A stretch of 34,736 bases of DNA from CAXRGH01 sp964230195. GTDB taxonomy: Bacteria > Pseudomonadota > Gammaproteobacteria > Enterobacterales > Alteromonadaceae. Of the stretch, positions 15,818-24,921 are shown in pieces. Positions within the stretch are counted from its first letter, which is position 1. Each line of letters opens with the position of its first letter. Where the stretch lies: positions 1 through 34,736 of the forward strand of contig CAXRGH010000103.1 in the NCBI GenBank assembly GCA_964230195.1, given 5' to 3'. The translations under genes were made by a program, and so were the position numbers. Below the pieces are notes generated by a model. That model was not told the origin of the DNA. It saw only the letters and a list, made by a program, of their open reading frames with translations, and did not search any database.

Positions 15818-16429
15818 ATGGCGCAACTATACTTCTACTACTCCGCAATGAACGCGGGTAAATCCACTTCACTGCTTCAATCAGCATACAACTACAGAGA
15901 GCGAGGAATGGAAGTGGAAATATACACTGCGGCTTTGGATGACCGTTATGGAACCGGATTGGTGACTTCACGTATCGGATTACAAAGTGAGGCAAAGATC
16001 TTCAATAAGCAAACCCATTTTATGGCTGAAATCGCGGCCAGAGCAAAAGATCTGGACTGTATTTTCATTGACGAATGTCAGTTTTTAAATAAGGAACAAG
16101 TTAAGCAACTCACTGATGTTGTTGATACGTTTAACATCCCCGTATTGGCTTATGGACTTCGCACTGACTTTCAGGGTGAATTGTTTGAGGGTAGTCAGTA
16201 TCTGCTCGCGTGGAGTGATAAGCAAGTTGAATTAAAAACGATTTGTCATTGCGGTAAAAAAGCGAATTTTGTAGTGAGAATGGATGAAACGGGTAAAGCC
16301 ATTCGAGACGGTGATCAAATAGAGGTTGGTGGAAATGACCGATATGTCTCTATGTGTCGAAAACACTTCAAGGAATTAGTTTGGAGTCATGGTGGCGATG
16401 CTGATGAATCAAATGAGCCAAGCAACTAA
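15818..16429 (+). CDS. tdk: Thymidine kinase
   Basis: Thymidine kinase phosphorylates thymidine (and deoxyuridine) in the pyrimidine salvage pathway. The 203-residue protein starts MAQLYFYYSAMNAGKST, as in E. coli, with a P-loop at residues 9-16. It has the IDECQFL motif holding the catalytic glutamate, YGLRTDFQGELFEGS (lasso and substrate region), and a zinc site formed by ICHCGKKA and the SMCRKH cysteines. The frame is open 14 codons further upstream, but the homologue start is at 15818. It begins 63 bases after the hybrid kinase stop. A TATACT at 15779-15784 may be a -10 element. Its stop is only five bases from the stop of the convergent deacetylase-like gene. Confidence 0.96.
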   Translation: MAQLYFYYSAMNAGKSTSLLQSAYNYRERGMEVEIYTAALDDRYGTGLVTSRIGLQSEAKIFNKQTHFMAEIAARAKDLDCIFIDECQFLNKEQVKQLTDVVDTFNIPVLAYGLRTDFQGELFEGSQYLLAWSDKQVELKTICHCGKKANFVVRMDETGKAIRDGDQIEVGGNDRYVSMCRKHFKELVWSHGGDADESNEPSN

Positions 16430-16434
16430 TACAT

Positions 16435-17346
16435 TCAATAAATACCAGCGGCTTTAAACAACTGCAGATGCACATCGACTAGCGCAGGAATATCACGTTG
16501 ATAACCGCCACCGATCACTGCCGCGACAGGCACATTGTGATGACGGCAATACTCAAACACCATGTTATCTCGCGCAAACACCCCCTCTGTCGTTAGTGAC
16601 AGATACCCCAAGTCGTCATTTTCATGTACGTCAACACCAGCATCGTAAATGACTGCATCGGGACGGGCTAACTGAAACCCCAAAGAAAGTGCCTCATCTA
16701 GCAACACAAGGTATTCATCATCACCAACCCCCTTTGCTAAAGGAAAATCAAGATCGGACTGTTGTTTTCTAAACGGGAAGTTTTTCTCTGCATGAATGGA
16801 AAGTGTGATGATGTCTGAACGGTGTTGCGCTAATTTCGCCGTTCCATCGCCTTGATGTACGTCACAATCCACAATCAACACACGCTCAATCTGAGGCTTC
16901 TGGAGCATCTGCAATGCCCCTAAATACAGATCATTTACCATACAAAATCCAGAACCATAGTCGGCAAACGCATGATGATAACCACCGGTTAAGTTCAGTG
17001 CAGTACCGTATTCGAGGGCCAATTCACAACAGGCTACCGTTCCACCTGCGGCAGTTAACGTACGCTCAATCAATTGTTCAGACCAGGGAAAGCCAATTCG
17101 CCGCATCGCTTTAGGGGGTAAAGTATTTGACGTGAGTTGATCAATATAGGTTGGATTGAGGACAGTCTTTAAACTTTCTGGTGCTAATGGATTGGGTTGC
17201 CAAAAGCGGTCTGGCGAAACACCTCTCGCCAAGAGAGCATCATAAATACCCTGATATTTTTCAATCGGGAAACGATGCCGCTCAGGCAGGTCAAGTTGGC
17301 TGTATATTGGATGAAAAACTAAATTTTTTACCTCACCCTTTGCCAC
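16435..17346 (-). CDS. Histone deacetylase-superfamily protein (HDAC11/class IV-like)
   Basis: The 303-residue protein is a zinc-dependent deacetylase-fold enzyme. The His pair (His124, His125 in GGYHHAFAD), the zinc ligands Asp162 and His164 (DCDVHQGDGT), Asp239 (YDAGVDVHENDDLG) and the catalytic Tyr282 (IGGGYQRD) are all present, so it should be active. Bacterial members act on acetylated small molecules such as polyamines, on acetyl-lysine in proteins, or have no known substrate. The substrate cannot be read here. The stop of maeA lies downstream, at the left end of that gene's reading, only two bases from this gene's ATG, so the two are almost certainly cotranscribed, maeA first. Confidence 0.9.
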   Translation of the reverse strand: MAKGEVKNLVFHPIYSQLDLPERHRFPIEKYQGIYDALLARGVSPDRFWQPNPLAPESLKTVLNPTYIDQLTSNTLPPKAMRRIGFPWSEQLIERTLTAAGGTVACCELALEYGTALNLTGGYHHAFADYGSGFCMVNDLYLGALQMLQKPQIERVLIVDCDVHQGDGTAKLAQHRSDIITLSIHAEKNFPFRKQQSDLDFPLAKGVGDDEYLVLLDEALSLGFQLARPDAVIYDAGVDVHENDDLGYLSLTTEGVFARDNMVFEYCRHHNVPVAAVIGGGYQRDIPALVDVHLQLFKAAGIY

Positions 17347-17348
17347 GG

Positions 17349-19034
17349 TTAAATACTCACGCGCGTGTATTGGCGGTACTCAGGCAACCAGAAGTTCTTA
17401 TCAATTGCTTCAGTCAATGCATGGTCACTGATCTCTAAAGCAAGCCCCTGCGCCATTGCACACTTCGCTACATCAAAGGCAATCCTTTTACTCAGTGTCG
17501 CAAGATCATTAAGGGCCGGTAACAAACCACCATCTCCCGTATTGGCCAGTGGAGAAGCTTCTGCCAGTGTTTTGCTAGCAGCCATCAACATATCATCTGA
17601 AATTCGAGTTGCTTTAACCGCTAAGACACCCAAGCCAACTCCAGGAAAAATATAACTGTTATTACACTGAGGGATTTCAAACACTTTGTCTTGATAGACA
17701 ATCGGTTCGCATGGGCTACCAGTCGCAATAATTGCTTGTCCCGCGGTCCATTCAATAATATCTTCGGGCGACGCTTCAATTCTGCTTGAAGGGTTACTGA
17801 GCGGAAAGACAATAGGCTGCTCGCAGTTCTCGTGCATTGCTTTAATCACATGTTCGGTGAATAATTTTGGTTGACCAGACACACCAATTAAGATTGTCGG
17901 CTTTCCGCAATGCACAACATCTAATAAGGATGGCGTATTTCCGCTAAATTGCCATTCAGAGAGTTCTTCTGGTTCATGGGTTAATGCTTTTTGAAAGTCT
18001 CGCAATTCATCCATATCAGAGGTCAGTAATCCGAAGCGATCCACCATATAGATTTGATTTCTAGCCAACGACTCATCTAAGCCTTCAGACACCATCTGTC
18101 GTACGAGATGCTCTGCAATACCGCAACCTGCAGAACCTGCCCCAACAAAAACAATACGCTGATCTCTCAGTAACTCACCTTTGACACGACACGCAGCCAT
18201 GAGGGTTCCCGCTGTCACCGCAGCGGTTCCTTGAATATCATCATTAAAACAACACACTTTATCTCGATAGCGTTCTAATAGCGGCATCGCATTTGGCTGT
18301 GCAAAATCTTCAAATTGAATCAAAACACCAGGCCAACGTTTTTGAGCTGCGATAATAAATTTATCAACAAACGCATTGTAATCATCACTTCCCACACGTT
18401 TGTGTCTTGACCCCATGTAACGAGGATCATTTAACAATTTTTCATTATTGGTACCAACATCTAACATGACTGGCAACGTATAGGCAGGACTAATACCGGC
18501 ACAAGCTGTGTAAAGTGATAGTTTACCGATAGGTATCCCCATGCCACCTATACCTTGGTCTCCTAACCCCAAAATCCGCTCACCGTCTGTGACAACAATG
18601 ACTTTCACTTTTCGTTTTGTGGCATTTCTCAAAATGTCGTCCATTTGCTCTCGTTCCGAATAAGCAATAAATAATCCACGGGAACTACGGTAAATATCAG
18701 AAAACTGCTCACAAGCATCACCGACGGTCGGTGTATAGATAATTGGCAGCATCTCTTCCAAATTTTCTTGCAATAAACGGTAGAAAACCGTCTCATTCGT
18801 GTCTTGAATTGAACGCAAGTAGATATGCTTATTCATGGTAGTTGTACAACTTGAATACTGCATGTAACAACGCTCAACTTGCTCTTCAATAGATTCGTAT
18901 CGAGGCGGTAAGAGTCCAACTAGATTAAATGATTCTCTCTCACGTTTTGTAAAGGCGCTTCCCTTATTTAACAATGGAGTTTCAAGCAGTGATGGACCTG
19001 AGTGGGGAATGTATAACGGTTGTTCGTGTTTCAC
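17349..19034 (-). CDS. maeA: NAD-dependent malic enzyme (malate dehydrogenase, oxaloacetate-decarboxylating)
   Basis: MaeA (SfcA) decarboxylates malate to pyruvate with NAD+ and links the TCA cycle to pyruvate. The 561-residue product follows E. coli MaeA (565) closely. Seen are PLYIPHSGPSLLETPLLNKG at the N-terminus, IYTPTVGDACEQFS with the catalytic tyrosine, VTDGERILGLGDQG, the metal site FEDFA and CFNDDIQGTAAVT, the dinucleotide fold VFVGAGSAGCGIAE, FPLSNPSSRIEA and FPGVGLGV. The frame is open to 19118, but the start is best placed at the GTG at 19034, six bases after GAGG. With that start the N-terminus matches the family. It is divergent from the chemoreceptor gene. Confidence 0.95.
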   Translation of the reverse strand: MKHEQPLYIPHSGPSLLETPLLNKGSAFTKRERESFNLVGLLPPRYESIEEQVERCYMQYSSCTTTMNKHIYLRSIQDTNETVFYRLLQENLEEMLPIIYTPTVGDACEQFSDIYRSSRGLFIAYSEREQMDDILRNATKRKVKVIVVTDGERILGLGDQGIGGMGIPIGKLSLYTACAGISPAYTLPVMLDVGTNNEKLLNDPRYMGSRHKRVGSDDYNAFVDKFIIAAQKRWPGVLIQFEDFAQPNAMPLLERYRDKVCCFNDDIQGTAAVTAGTLMAACRVKGELLRDQRIVFVGAGSAGCGIAEHLVRQMVSEGLDESLARNQIYMVDRFGLLTSDMDELRDFQKALTHEPEELSEWQFSGNTPSLLDVVHCGKPTILIGVSGQPKLFTEHVIKAMHENCEQPIVFPLSNPSSRIEASPEDIIEWTAGQAIIATGSPCEPIVYQDKVFEIPQCNNSYIFPGVGLGVLAVKATRISDDMLMAASKTLAEASPLANTGDGGLLPALNDLATLSKRIAFDVAKCAMAQGLALEISDHALTEAIDKNFWLPEYRQYTRVSI

Positions 19035-19219
19035 GCTGACCTCAATAAAATGGACTTGTATAAATGCAGTTAAAATTCTGTGTGTCTTGTACCATTGTTT
19101 CAAAGATGATCCAACCACCGCTGGTAGTCATAATAGCGTTGCAAGTGTAAACACAGAAACCTTTTTTGCTTTAAATCGGTGAAAAATTAAATTTTACTCT
19201 TAGTTTTTCGTTTTAGTAT

Positions 19220-19245
19220 TAAAGATACTCTACATTGGTCGATAA
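19220..19245 (+). promoter_or_regulatory. Sigma-28 (FliA) promoter upstream of the chemoreceptor gene
   Basis: TAAAG at 19220-19224 and GTCGATAA at 19238-19245, with 14 bases between TAAA and GTCGATAA, closely match the flagellar sigma consensus TAAA-N15-GCCGATAA: one mismatch in the -10 and one base short in spacing. It lies 87 bases before the chemoreceptor ATG on the same strand, where a class 3 motility gene would carry it. Confidence 0.7.
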
Positions 19246-19259
19246 CTTATTATCTTGTA

Positions 19260-19277
19260 ATCACGAATTTTTGTGAT
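19260..19277. repeat. Small inverted repeat in the chemoreceptor leader
   Basis: ATCAC at 19260-19264 and GTGAT at 19273-19277 flank an AT-rich centre. With one G-T wobble the symmetry extends to eight pairs. It lies just downstream of the expected sigma-28 transcript start. It could be an operator or a short RNA hairpin. The TCAC...GTGA order is the opposite of a CRP site. Confidence 0.35.
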
Positions 19278-19332
19278 ACAAAGTACCTAATTTTATGTGC
19301 AACTTGTATTGTTGTATTTGGACATTGATTAT

Positions 19333-21291
19333 ATGAAAATAAAAAACCGCCTGGCAATTACGTTGGCACTCACTACTATCATCCCGATCATTGTGATTGC
19401 TGGTGTTAGCATCAGTAATACATTTAAGAACTCACTTGAGCAATTTGTTGAAACATCTCGCAGTGAAATAAAACAAGTGGATGTCGGCTTTAATTCTTTC
19501 TTTGAACAAGTGAAACATAATGTCAAATACTTAGCAGCGTCAACGCCTGTTAGAGCGGTTCGTACTAATGTGACCGATTACATTGGACCACAAAAACCAA
19601 TGACGCCAGACCAAAATGGTCCGCTTGAGGAAAATGTTTTTAGGTTGTACAAAACCTTTGGCGAAACTCACCCTGAATTGTTATTTGTTTATTTAGGAAC
19701 ATCGGAAGGTGGTTTTTTACAATACCCTAGCGAAGCACTGGGTGGCTACGACCCGCGCAAACGTCCATGGTATAAACTGGCAATGAAGTCGCCTGGTAAA
19801 GCCGTGGTGACTGCTGCCTACCAAGGGCAATCTGGTGGTCCAATGGTCTCGGTAGCTGCCACTATTACCGATGACAATCAGGTGATATCCGGCGTTCAAT
19901 CAATGGATGTCACTCTAGATACTCTCACCGATATCGTGAAAAACGTACGTCTAGGGGATACGGGCTATATCATCTTGATTGATGACAAAGGCACAGTCTT
20001 GGCCGATCCCCGTAACACCAAAAATAACTTTAAGAATATTGATGACTTGAAAACACCTTTGTTTAGTGCGGTGCGAACACTCGGTAGCACCGCACAAACG
20101 GTAAAAGTTAATCACAATAACAAAGAAGTCCGGGCAACTGCTTTCAAGTCTCCTGATTTAGGTTGGACTTTTGTTGGCGTCATTGATAATGCCGAAATTA
20201 CCGCCCCTGCGATTAAAATCAGTACCACCATTGTGTTGATTGCAACATTGATGGTTGCCATTTTTGTTGCTGTTGGCGTTTGGCTGGCTAATCGTTTTAT
20301 CAAACCCATCAATAATGTCGCCCACGGTTTGCGTGACATTGCAGACGGACACGGCGATCTCACTAAACGACTTGAGGTCACTGGGAAAGACGAGATATCG
20401 CAACTTGCCACGTGGTTTAACCAAGTTCTCGACACCATTCAGTCCCTCGCACTGGACATACAAGCACGTGGACAAACCATTACCCAAACGGTTTCCGAGT
20501 CCAATAGTTATATCAACGATGTTAACCAGTACAGTGACAAACAATCAGCGATGGTGGGAAGCTCGAGCGAATCGATTGAATTAATGGCCTCCAAAGCGCA
20601 AGAAATATCAACTCGCTGTAAACAAAGCATTGATGCCGCCACGCAAAGCGAGAATGCAGCAACCAAAGGCAGCCAAACCATATCGGATAGCGTTAAACAG
20701 GTGACTGAACTGAGTGATTCACTCACTGAGTCTTCAACCGCAATGCGAGAGTTGGAAAAAGAAAGTGACAACATCACTACAATTCTTGATGTAATAAGAA
20801 GCATTGCAGAACAAACCAATCTTCTTGCCCTCAACGCTGCTATTGAAGCAGCACGAGCCGGCGAGCAAGGTCGTGGATTTGCGGTTGTCGCAGATGAAGT
20901 ACGTTCATTAGCGAAACGCTCTCATGAAGCAACAGAAGAAATCGATGAAGTACTCAGCAACCTTATTCGTCAGACACAAATGATGTCATCCAAAATGACC
21001 ACCAGCGTCAGCCATTCAAAACAGGTGGTTGAACAAACTAGCATGGCTCATGAAACCTTTAACCAGATTGTTAATCACGTCACTGAAGTTAAACAGTCGA
21101 GTGAGGACATTTTCTCAGCAGCCGCAGAACAAGAGGAGTCAGCGCTGTATTTGAGTGAAAGTATTCAAACCATTAACTCGTCCGCTGAAAAGATTTCTGA
21201 CATTTCTGAGTCGTTGGCAGGTCACGCTGAGTTATTGGGAGAGCAATCAAGAAGACTCAACGAATCCGTTCAGAATTTCCATTTGGATTAA
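19333..21291 (+). CDS. Methyl-accepting chemotaxis protein with dCache sensor (predicted amino-acid receptor)
   Basis: This 652-residue chemoreceptor has TM1 at about 8-28, a periplasmic double-Cache domain (about 35-285), TM2 at about 297-320, HAMP (about 321-375) and a long cytoplasmic signalling coiled coil. The hairpin tip is IAEQTNLLALNAAIEAARAGEQGRGFAVVADEVRSLA (491-527). The ligand pocket has Tyr139, Arg144, Trp146, Tyr147 (YDPRKRPWY), Tyr163 and Asp192 (SMD). Their spacing matches the dCache_1AA motif known from PctA-type amino-acid receptors. There is no C-terminal CheR-tethering pentapeptide; it ends NFHLD. The frame opens at 19297, but MKIKNRLAIT at 19333 is the natural membrane-protein start. 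A sigma-28 promoter lies upstream and a strong terminator downstream. Confidence 0.93.
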   Translation: MKIKNRLAITLALTTIIPIIVIAGVSISNTFKNSLEQFVETSRSEIKQVDVGFNSFFEQVKHNVKYLAASTPVRAVRTNVTDYIGPQKPMTPDQNGPLEENVFRLYKTFGETHPELLFVYLGTSEGGFLQYPSEALGGYDPRKRPWYKLAMKSPGKAVVTAAYQGQSGGPMVSVAATITDDNQVISGVQSMDVTLDTLTDIVKNVRLGDTGYIILIDDKGTVLADPRNTKNNFKNIDDLKTPLFSAVRTLGSTAQTVKVNHNNKEVRATAFKSPDLGWTFVGVIDNAEITAPAIKISTTIVLIATLMVAIFVAVGVWLANRFIKPINNVAHGLRDIADGHGDLTKRLEVTGKDEISQLATWFNQVLDTIQSLALDIQARGQTITQTVSESNSYINDVNQYSDKQSAMVGSSSESIELMASKAQEISTRCKQSIDAATQSENAATKGSQTISDSVKQVTELSDSLTESSTAMRELEKESDNITTILDVIRSIAEQTNLLALNAAIEAARAGEQGRGFAVVADEVRSLAKRSHEATEEIDEVLSNLIRQTQMMSSKMTTSVSHSKQVVEQTSMAHETFNQIVNHVTEVKQSSEDIFSAAAEQEESALYLSESIQTINSSAEKISDISESLAGHAELLGEQSRRLNESVQNFHLD

Positions 21292-21311
21292 TTCATTTCA
21301 CCAATAAAAAA

Positions 21312-21341
21312 AGCCCGACTGTTTGCAAAAACAATCGGGCT
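21312..21341. terminator. Bidirectional terminator between the chemoreceptor gene and argS
   Basis: AGCCCGA (21312-21318) pairs with TCGGGCT (21335-21341). After one C-A mismatch the stem continues with five more pairs to a GCAA tetraloop (21325-21328). A run of A precedes it and a run of T follows it, so it can serve both the plus-strand chemoreceptor gene and the minus-strand argS. Confidence 0.93.
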
Positions 21342-21370
21342 TTTTAATGTCTTCTATTGAGAGGATGTGA

Positions 21371-23104
21371 CTACATCTTCTCCATGGTCTCGATGCCAAG
21401 CAATTCAAGTCCAGACGTCAACGTTTGGGATGTTACTTTAGCGAGCATCAAACGACTTTCTTTATCAGCCTGAGCAACACCATCTTTCAAGATTGGACAA
21501 GCTTCATAAAAGCTCATAAAGGCGCTTGCCAATTCATACAAATAGGTGCACAGCACATGAGGTGTAGCATCTGATGTCAGCTGATTGATAAACTCAACAT
21601 ATTGCATTAATTTAATGGCTAACGCGCGCTCTTGAGGTACGTCTAAAACAATACGATAGTCTGTGACTTCGGGCATACCCGCTTTTTCTAGAATACTGGC
21701 CACACGAGTCACTGCATATTGTAAGTAAGGGGCCGTGTTCCCTTCAAAACTCAGCATGGTATCCCAGTTAAACATATAGTCAGTGGTACGGTTTTTACTC
21801 AAGTCTGCATATTTCACAGAACCAATACCTACCTTTCGAGCAACTTCTTTACGTTGTTCTTCAGATAAATCATTTTCACGTGCCGCAATCAATGACTCTG
21901 CGCGTTCCACGGCCTCATCTAACAGATCCACCAATTTGACGGTGCCACCAGTACGAGTTTTGAATGGTTTACCATCACTGCCTAGCATCATACCAAATGG
22001 GCAGTGCTCGTAAGTTTGTTCTGGCGACATAAAGCCGGCTTTACGCGCCACAATTTCAGTTTGCTTAAAGTGTAACGCTTGACGCGCATCAGTAAGGATC
22101 AATGTACGATCTGCGTTGAGCTCGCCTGCTCTGTAGCGTATCGCCGCCAAGTCAGTTGTAGAGTATAAATAGCCACCGCCCGACTTCTGAACGATATAAA
22201 CCGCAGGATTGCCCTCTTTATCTGCCAACTCATCAAGAAACACAACCTGTGCACCTTGATCTTCTACCGCAATAGACTGTGATTTAAGGTCAGCAATAAC
22301 ATTAGCAAGATCGTGATTGTAAGCACTCTCACCTTTGATATTCTCTCTTTTCAGTGACACGTTAAGTTTTTCATAAACTTCCTCACTGTGAGCAATAGAC
22401 ACGTCAATAAATTGCTGCCATAAGGTCAAGCATTGAGCATCTCCACCTTGCAGTTTTACAACATAATCACGCGCGCGGTCAGCAAAGCCATCCTCATCAT
22501 CAAAACGTAATTTCGCCTCACGATAGAACACCTCCAAGTCCGATAACGCAGTTTCGGCAACATCCTTACCCGCTAACTTATCTGACAAGTGAGCCAACAA
22601 CATACCAAATTGCGTACCCCAGTCTCCCATGTGGTTCTGACGGATAACCTTATGTCCCATAAACTCAAGAGCTTTAACCACTGCATCACCAATAATGGTG
22701 GTTCTTAAATGCCCAACATGCATCTCTTTTGCTAAGTTTGGTGACGAATAATCAACCACCACGGTTTGCGCGAGCTCTTGAGCAATACCCAGTCGAGGAT
22801 CACGGCTTGCCGCTGCCACTAAACCCGCAACCCAAGCCTCATCCAGATGAATGTTAATGAAGCCCGGACCGGCAATTTCCAACTGACTAGCAATTCCGTC
22901 CAGTTCGACAGCGTCAACGATTTTCTGAGCAATATCACGAGGTTTTTCACCAAAGTGTTTGGCCAGGGCCATAGCACCATTAAATTGGTAATCTCCAAAG
23001 CCGGCACGAGTACTGCGGGTCAATGGCGCGGGTGCTCCCTCTGGTGCACCAATGGCGGCAATGGCTTGTTGAAATTTCCCCGCGAGTAATTGATAAATAT
23101 TCAC
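21371..23104 (-). CDS. argS: Arginyl-tRNA synthetase
   Basis: ArgRS charges tRNA-Arg. The 577-residue protein has the same length as that of E. coli. It begins MNIYQLLAGKFQ from a GTG at 23104 with AAGGA upstream. It has the N-terminal tRNA-D-loop domain, SSPNLAKEMHVGHLRTTIIGD with the HIGH-type signature at His129-His132, YSTTDLAAIRYR, the degenerate KMSKS region (GKPFKTRTGGTVKL), NRTTDYMFNWD, GNTAPYLQYAVTR and the C-terminal anticodon-binding helices ending LGIETMEKM, as in E. coli. It is 24 bases downstream of prfC in the same direction, so the two may share a transcript. Confidence 0.98.
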   Translation of the reverse strand: MNIYQLLAGKFQQAIAAIGAPEGAPAPLTRSTRAGFGDYQFNGAMALAKHFGEKPRDIAQKIVDAVELDGIASQLEIAGPGFINIHLDEAWVAGLVAAASRDPRLGIAQELAQTVVVDYSSPNLAKEMHVGHLRTTIIGDAVVKALEFMGHKVIRQNHMGDWGTQFGMLLAHLSDKLAGKDVAETALSDLEVFYREAKLRFDDEDGFADRARDYVVKLQGGDAQCLTLWQQFIDVSIAHSEEVYEKLNVSLKRENIKGESAYNHDLANVIADLKSQSIAVEDQGAQVVFLDELADKEGNPAVYIVQKSGGGYLYSTTDLAAIRYRAGELNADRTLILTDARQALHFKQTEIVARKAGFMSPEQTYEHCPFGMMLGSDGKPFKTRTGGTVKLVDLLDEAVERAESLIAARENDLSEEQRKEVARKVGIGSVKYADLSKNRTTDYMFNWDTMLSFEGNTAPYLQYAVTRVASILEKAGMPEVTDYRIVLDVPQERALAIKLMQYVEFINQLTSDATPHVLCTYLYELASAFMSFYEACPILKDGVAQADKESRLMLAKVTSQTLTSGLELLGIETMEKM

Positions 23105-23128
23105 TATGATATCCTTCGGATTGATAAA

Positions 23129-24721
23129 TTAATGTTCACGTGTTGTATGAAATACGATGTCTGGGTGACGCTCTTGGGCGAGTGATAAATTCACCATAGT
23201 CGGCGCGATGTACGTTAAGTTATCACCGCCATCTAGTGCCAAGTTAGCTTCCGCTTTACGTCTGAATTGGTCGAGTGTCTTGGGATCGTCAGAATTTACC
23301 CAACGCGCCGTTGCAACACTGACATGCTCATAAATGGCATCAACGTTGTACTCCGCTTTCAGTCGCGCTACCACCACGTCAAACTGGAGCACACCTACCG
23401 CACCAACAATCAAATCGTTGTTTATCAGCGGTCTAAATACTTGAACCGCTCCCTCTTCCGACAACTGGATAAGGCCTTTTTGAAGCTGTTTTTGTTTCAA
23501 CGGATCTTTTAAACGAATTCGTTTAAACAGCTCTGGCGCAAAGTTAGGGATTCCGGTAAACCGCATTTTTTCGCCTGCCGTGAAGGTATCACCAATCTGA
23601 ATAGAGCCATGATTATGCAAACCGATAATATCGCCCGCAAAAGCTTCTTCAAGATGCTCACGATCACCGGCAAGGAACGTCAATGCATCAGATACACGAA
23701 CATCTTTTCCAATCCGCGTATTGTGCATTTTCATGCCTTTTTCATACTTACCAGAAACAACACGACAAAATGCAATTCTGTCTCTATGTTTAGGATCCAT
23801 GGTGGCTTGAATTTTAAAGATAAACCCACTGAATTTTGCCTCATCAGCTTCAACTGTTCGAGTATCGGTTTGACGAGATTGCGGTTTTGGTGCCCAATCG
23901 GTGAGCCCCTCTAGTACGTGGTCAACACCAAAGTTACCAAGTGCGGTCCCAAAAAATACTGGCGTCAGTTCTCCAGCCAAAAACTGCTCTAAGTCAAATT
24001 CATGAGATGCCCCTTGGACAAGCTCCAGCATTTCACGTAACTCATCAGCATAAGCACCAACAGCTTCATCAAGCTCTGGATTGTCTAAACCTTTAATCAC
24101 GCGAGCATCTTGGATGGTGTGCCCCATACCTGTTTGATACAGCACAGTTTCATCTCTAAGCAGGTGGTAGATACCTTTAAATTCTTTACCCATTCCAATA
24201 GGCCATGTAATGGGCGCACACTTGATGTTGAGAACGTCTTCAACTTCATCCAGCAATTCAATGGGATCACGAATATCTCGGTCGAGTTTATTCATGAAAG
24301 TCACAATAGGCGTATCCCTCAAACGAGTGACTTCCATCAACTTGATGGTTCTCGCTTCTACACCCTTGGCTGAGTCAATCACCATAAGGCAACTATCAAC
24401 AGCGGTTAATGTACGGTAAGTATCTTCAGAAAAGTCTTCGTGCCCTGGTGTATCTAAAAGGTTGACGAGTTTATCTTTAAAGGGGAATTGCATCACAGAC
24501 GTCGTCACAGAAATTCCACGCTCTTTCTCCATCTCCATCCAATCCGATTTAGCGTGCTGACCCGATTTTTTACCTTTAACGGTTCCGGCAGTTTGCAACG
24601 CGTTTCCGAACAACAACACTTTTTCCGTAATGGTTGTCTTTCCTGCGTCAGGATGCGATATGATCGCGAAAGAGCGACGGCGATCAATAGCCTGTTTCAA
24701 TACTTCTTGTTTAGACGACAT
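23129..24721 (-). CDS. prfC: Peptide chain release factor 3
   Basis: RF3 is the translational GTPase that recycles RF1/RF2 after peptide release. The 530-residue protein (529 in E. coli) has the G1 motif SHPDAGKTT at about 22-30, the switch region with KERGISVTTSVMQF, G3 DTPGHEDFSEDTYRTL, and G4 FMNKLDRDIRDPIEL. Domains II and III follow, with FKIQATMDPKHRDR and VGVLQFDVVVARLKAEYNV. Switch and G motifs are intact. GGGAATGAC lies just before the ATG, and a good sigma-70 promoter sits upstream. Confidence 0.98.
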   Translation of the reverse strand: MSSKQEVLKQAIDRRRSFAIISHPDAGKTTITEKVLLFGNALQTAGTVKGKKSGQHAKSDWMEMEKERGISVTTSVMQFPFKDKLVNLLDTPGHEDFSEDTYRTLTAVDSCLMVIDSAKGVEARTIKLMEVTRLRDTPIVTFMNKLDRDIRDPIELLDEVEDVLNIKCAPITWPIGMGKEFKGIYHLLRDETVLYQTGMGHTIQDARVIKGLDNPELDEAVGAYADELREMLELVQGASHEFDLEQFLAGELTPVFFGTALGNFGVDHVLEGLTDWAPKPQSRQTDTRTVEADEAKFSGFIFKIQATMDPKHRDRIAFCRVVSGKYEKGMKMHNTRIGKDVRVSDALTFLAGDREHLEEAFAGDIIGLHNHGSIQIGDTFTAGEKMRFTGIPNFAPELFKRIRLKDPLKQKQLQKGLIQLSEEGAVQVFRPLINNDLIVGAVGVLQFDVVVARLKAEYNVDAIYEHVSVATARWVNSDDPKTLDQFRRKAEANLALDGGDNLTYIAPTMVNLSLAQERHPDIVFHTTREH

Positions 24722-24781
24722 GTCATTCCCATTGTGCTCTTTTCCAGAGCAATGTTAGCTGGTCAATAATATAAGCCGGCA

Positions 24782-24809
24782 ATTATACTAGCCAACACGA
24801 AAAAGCCAA
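24782..24809 (-). promoter_or_regulatory. Sigma-70 promoter for prfC
   Basis: On the minus strand TTGGCT (24809-24804) and a perfect TATAAT (24787-24782) are separated by 16 bases. The implied transcript starts about 50 bases before the prfC ATG. Confidence 0.6.
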
Positions 24810-24921
24810 TGAAATTCACGCTCGCAATTGACATTATTCAGGTAAACCATCACTCTTGCATTTAACTGTCGGTGAATAAATTCTCGCTGATATCATTGAA
24901 AACATGAACGTTAATTGAGTG

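Noticed and set aside
19259..19278. Possible CRP site upstream of the chemoreceptor
   Set aside because: The half-sites are in the order TCAC...GTGA, the reverse of the CRP arrangement. It is listed only as an inverted repeat.
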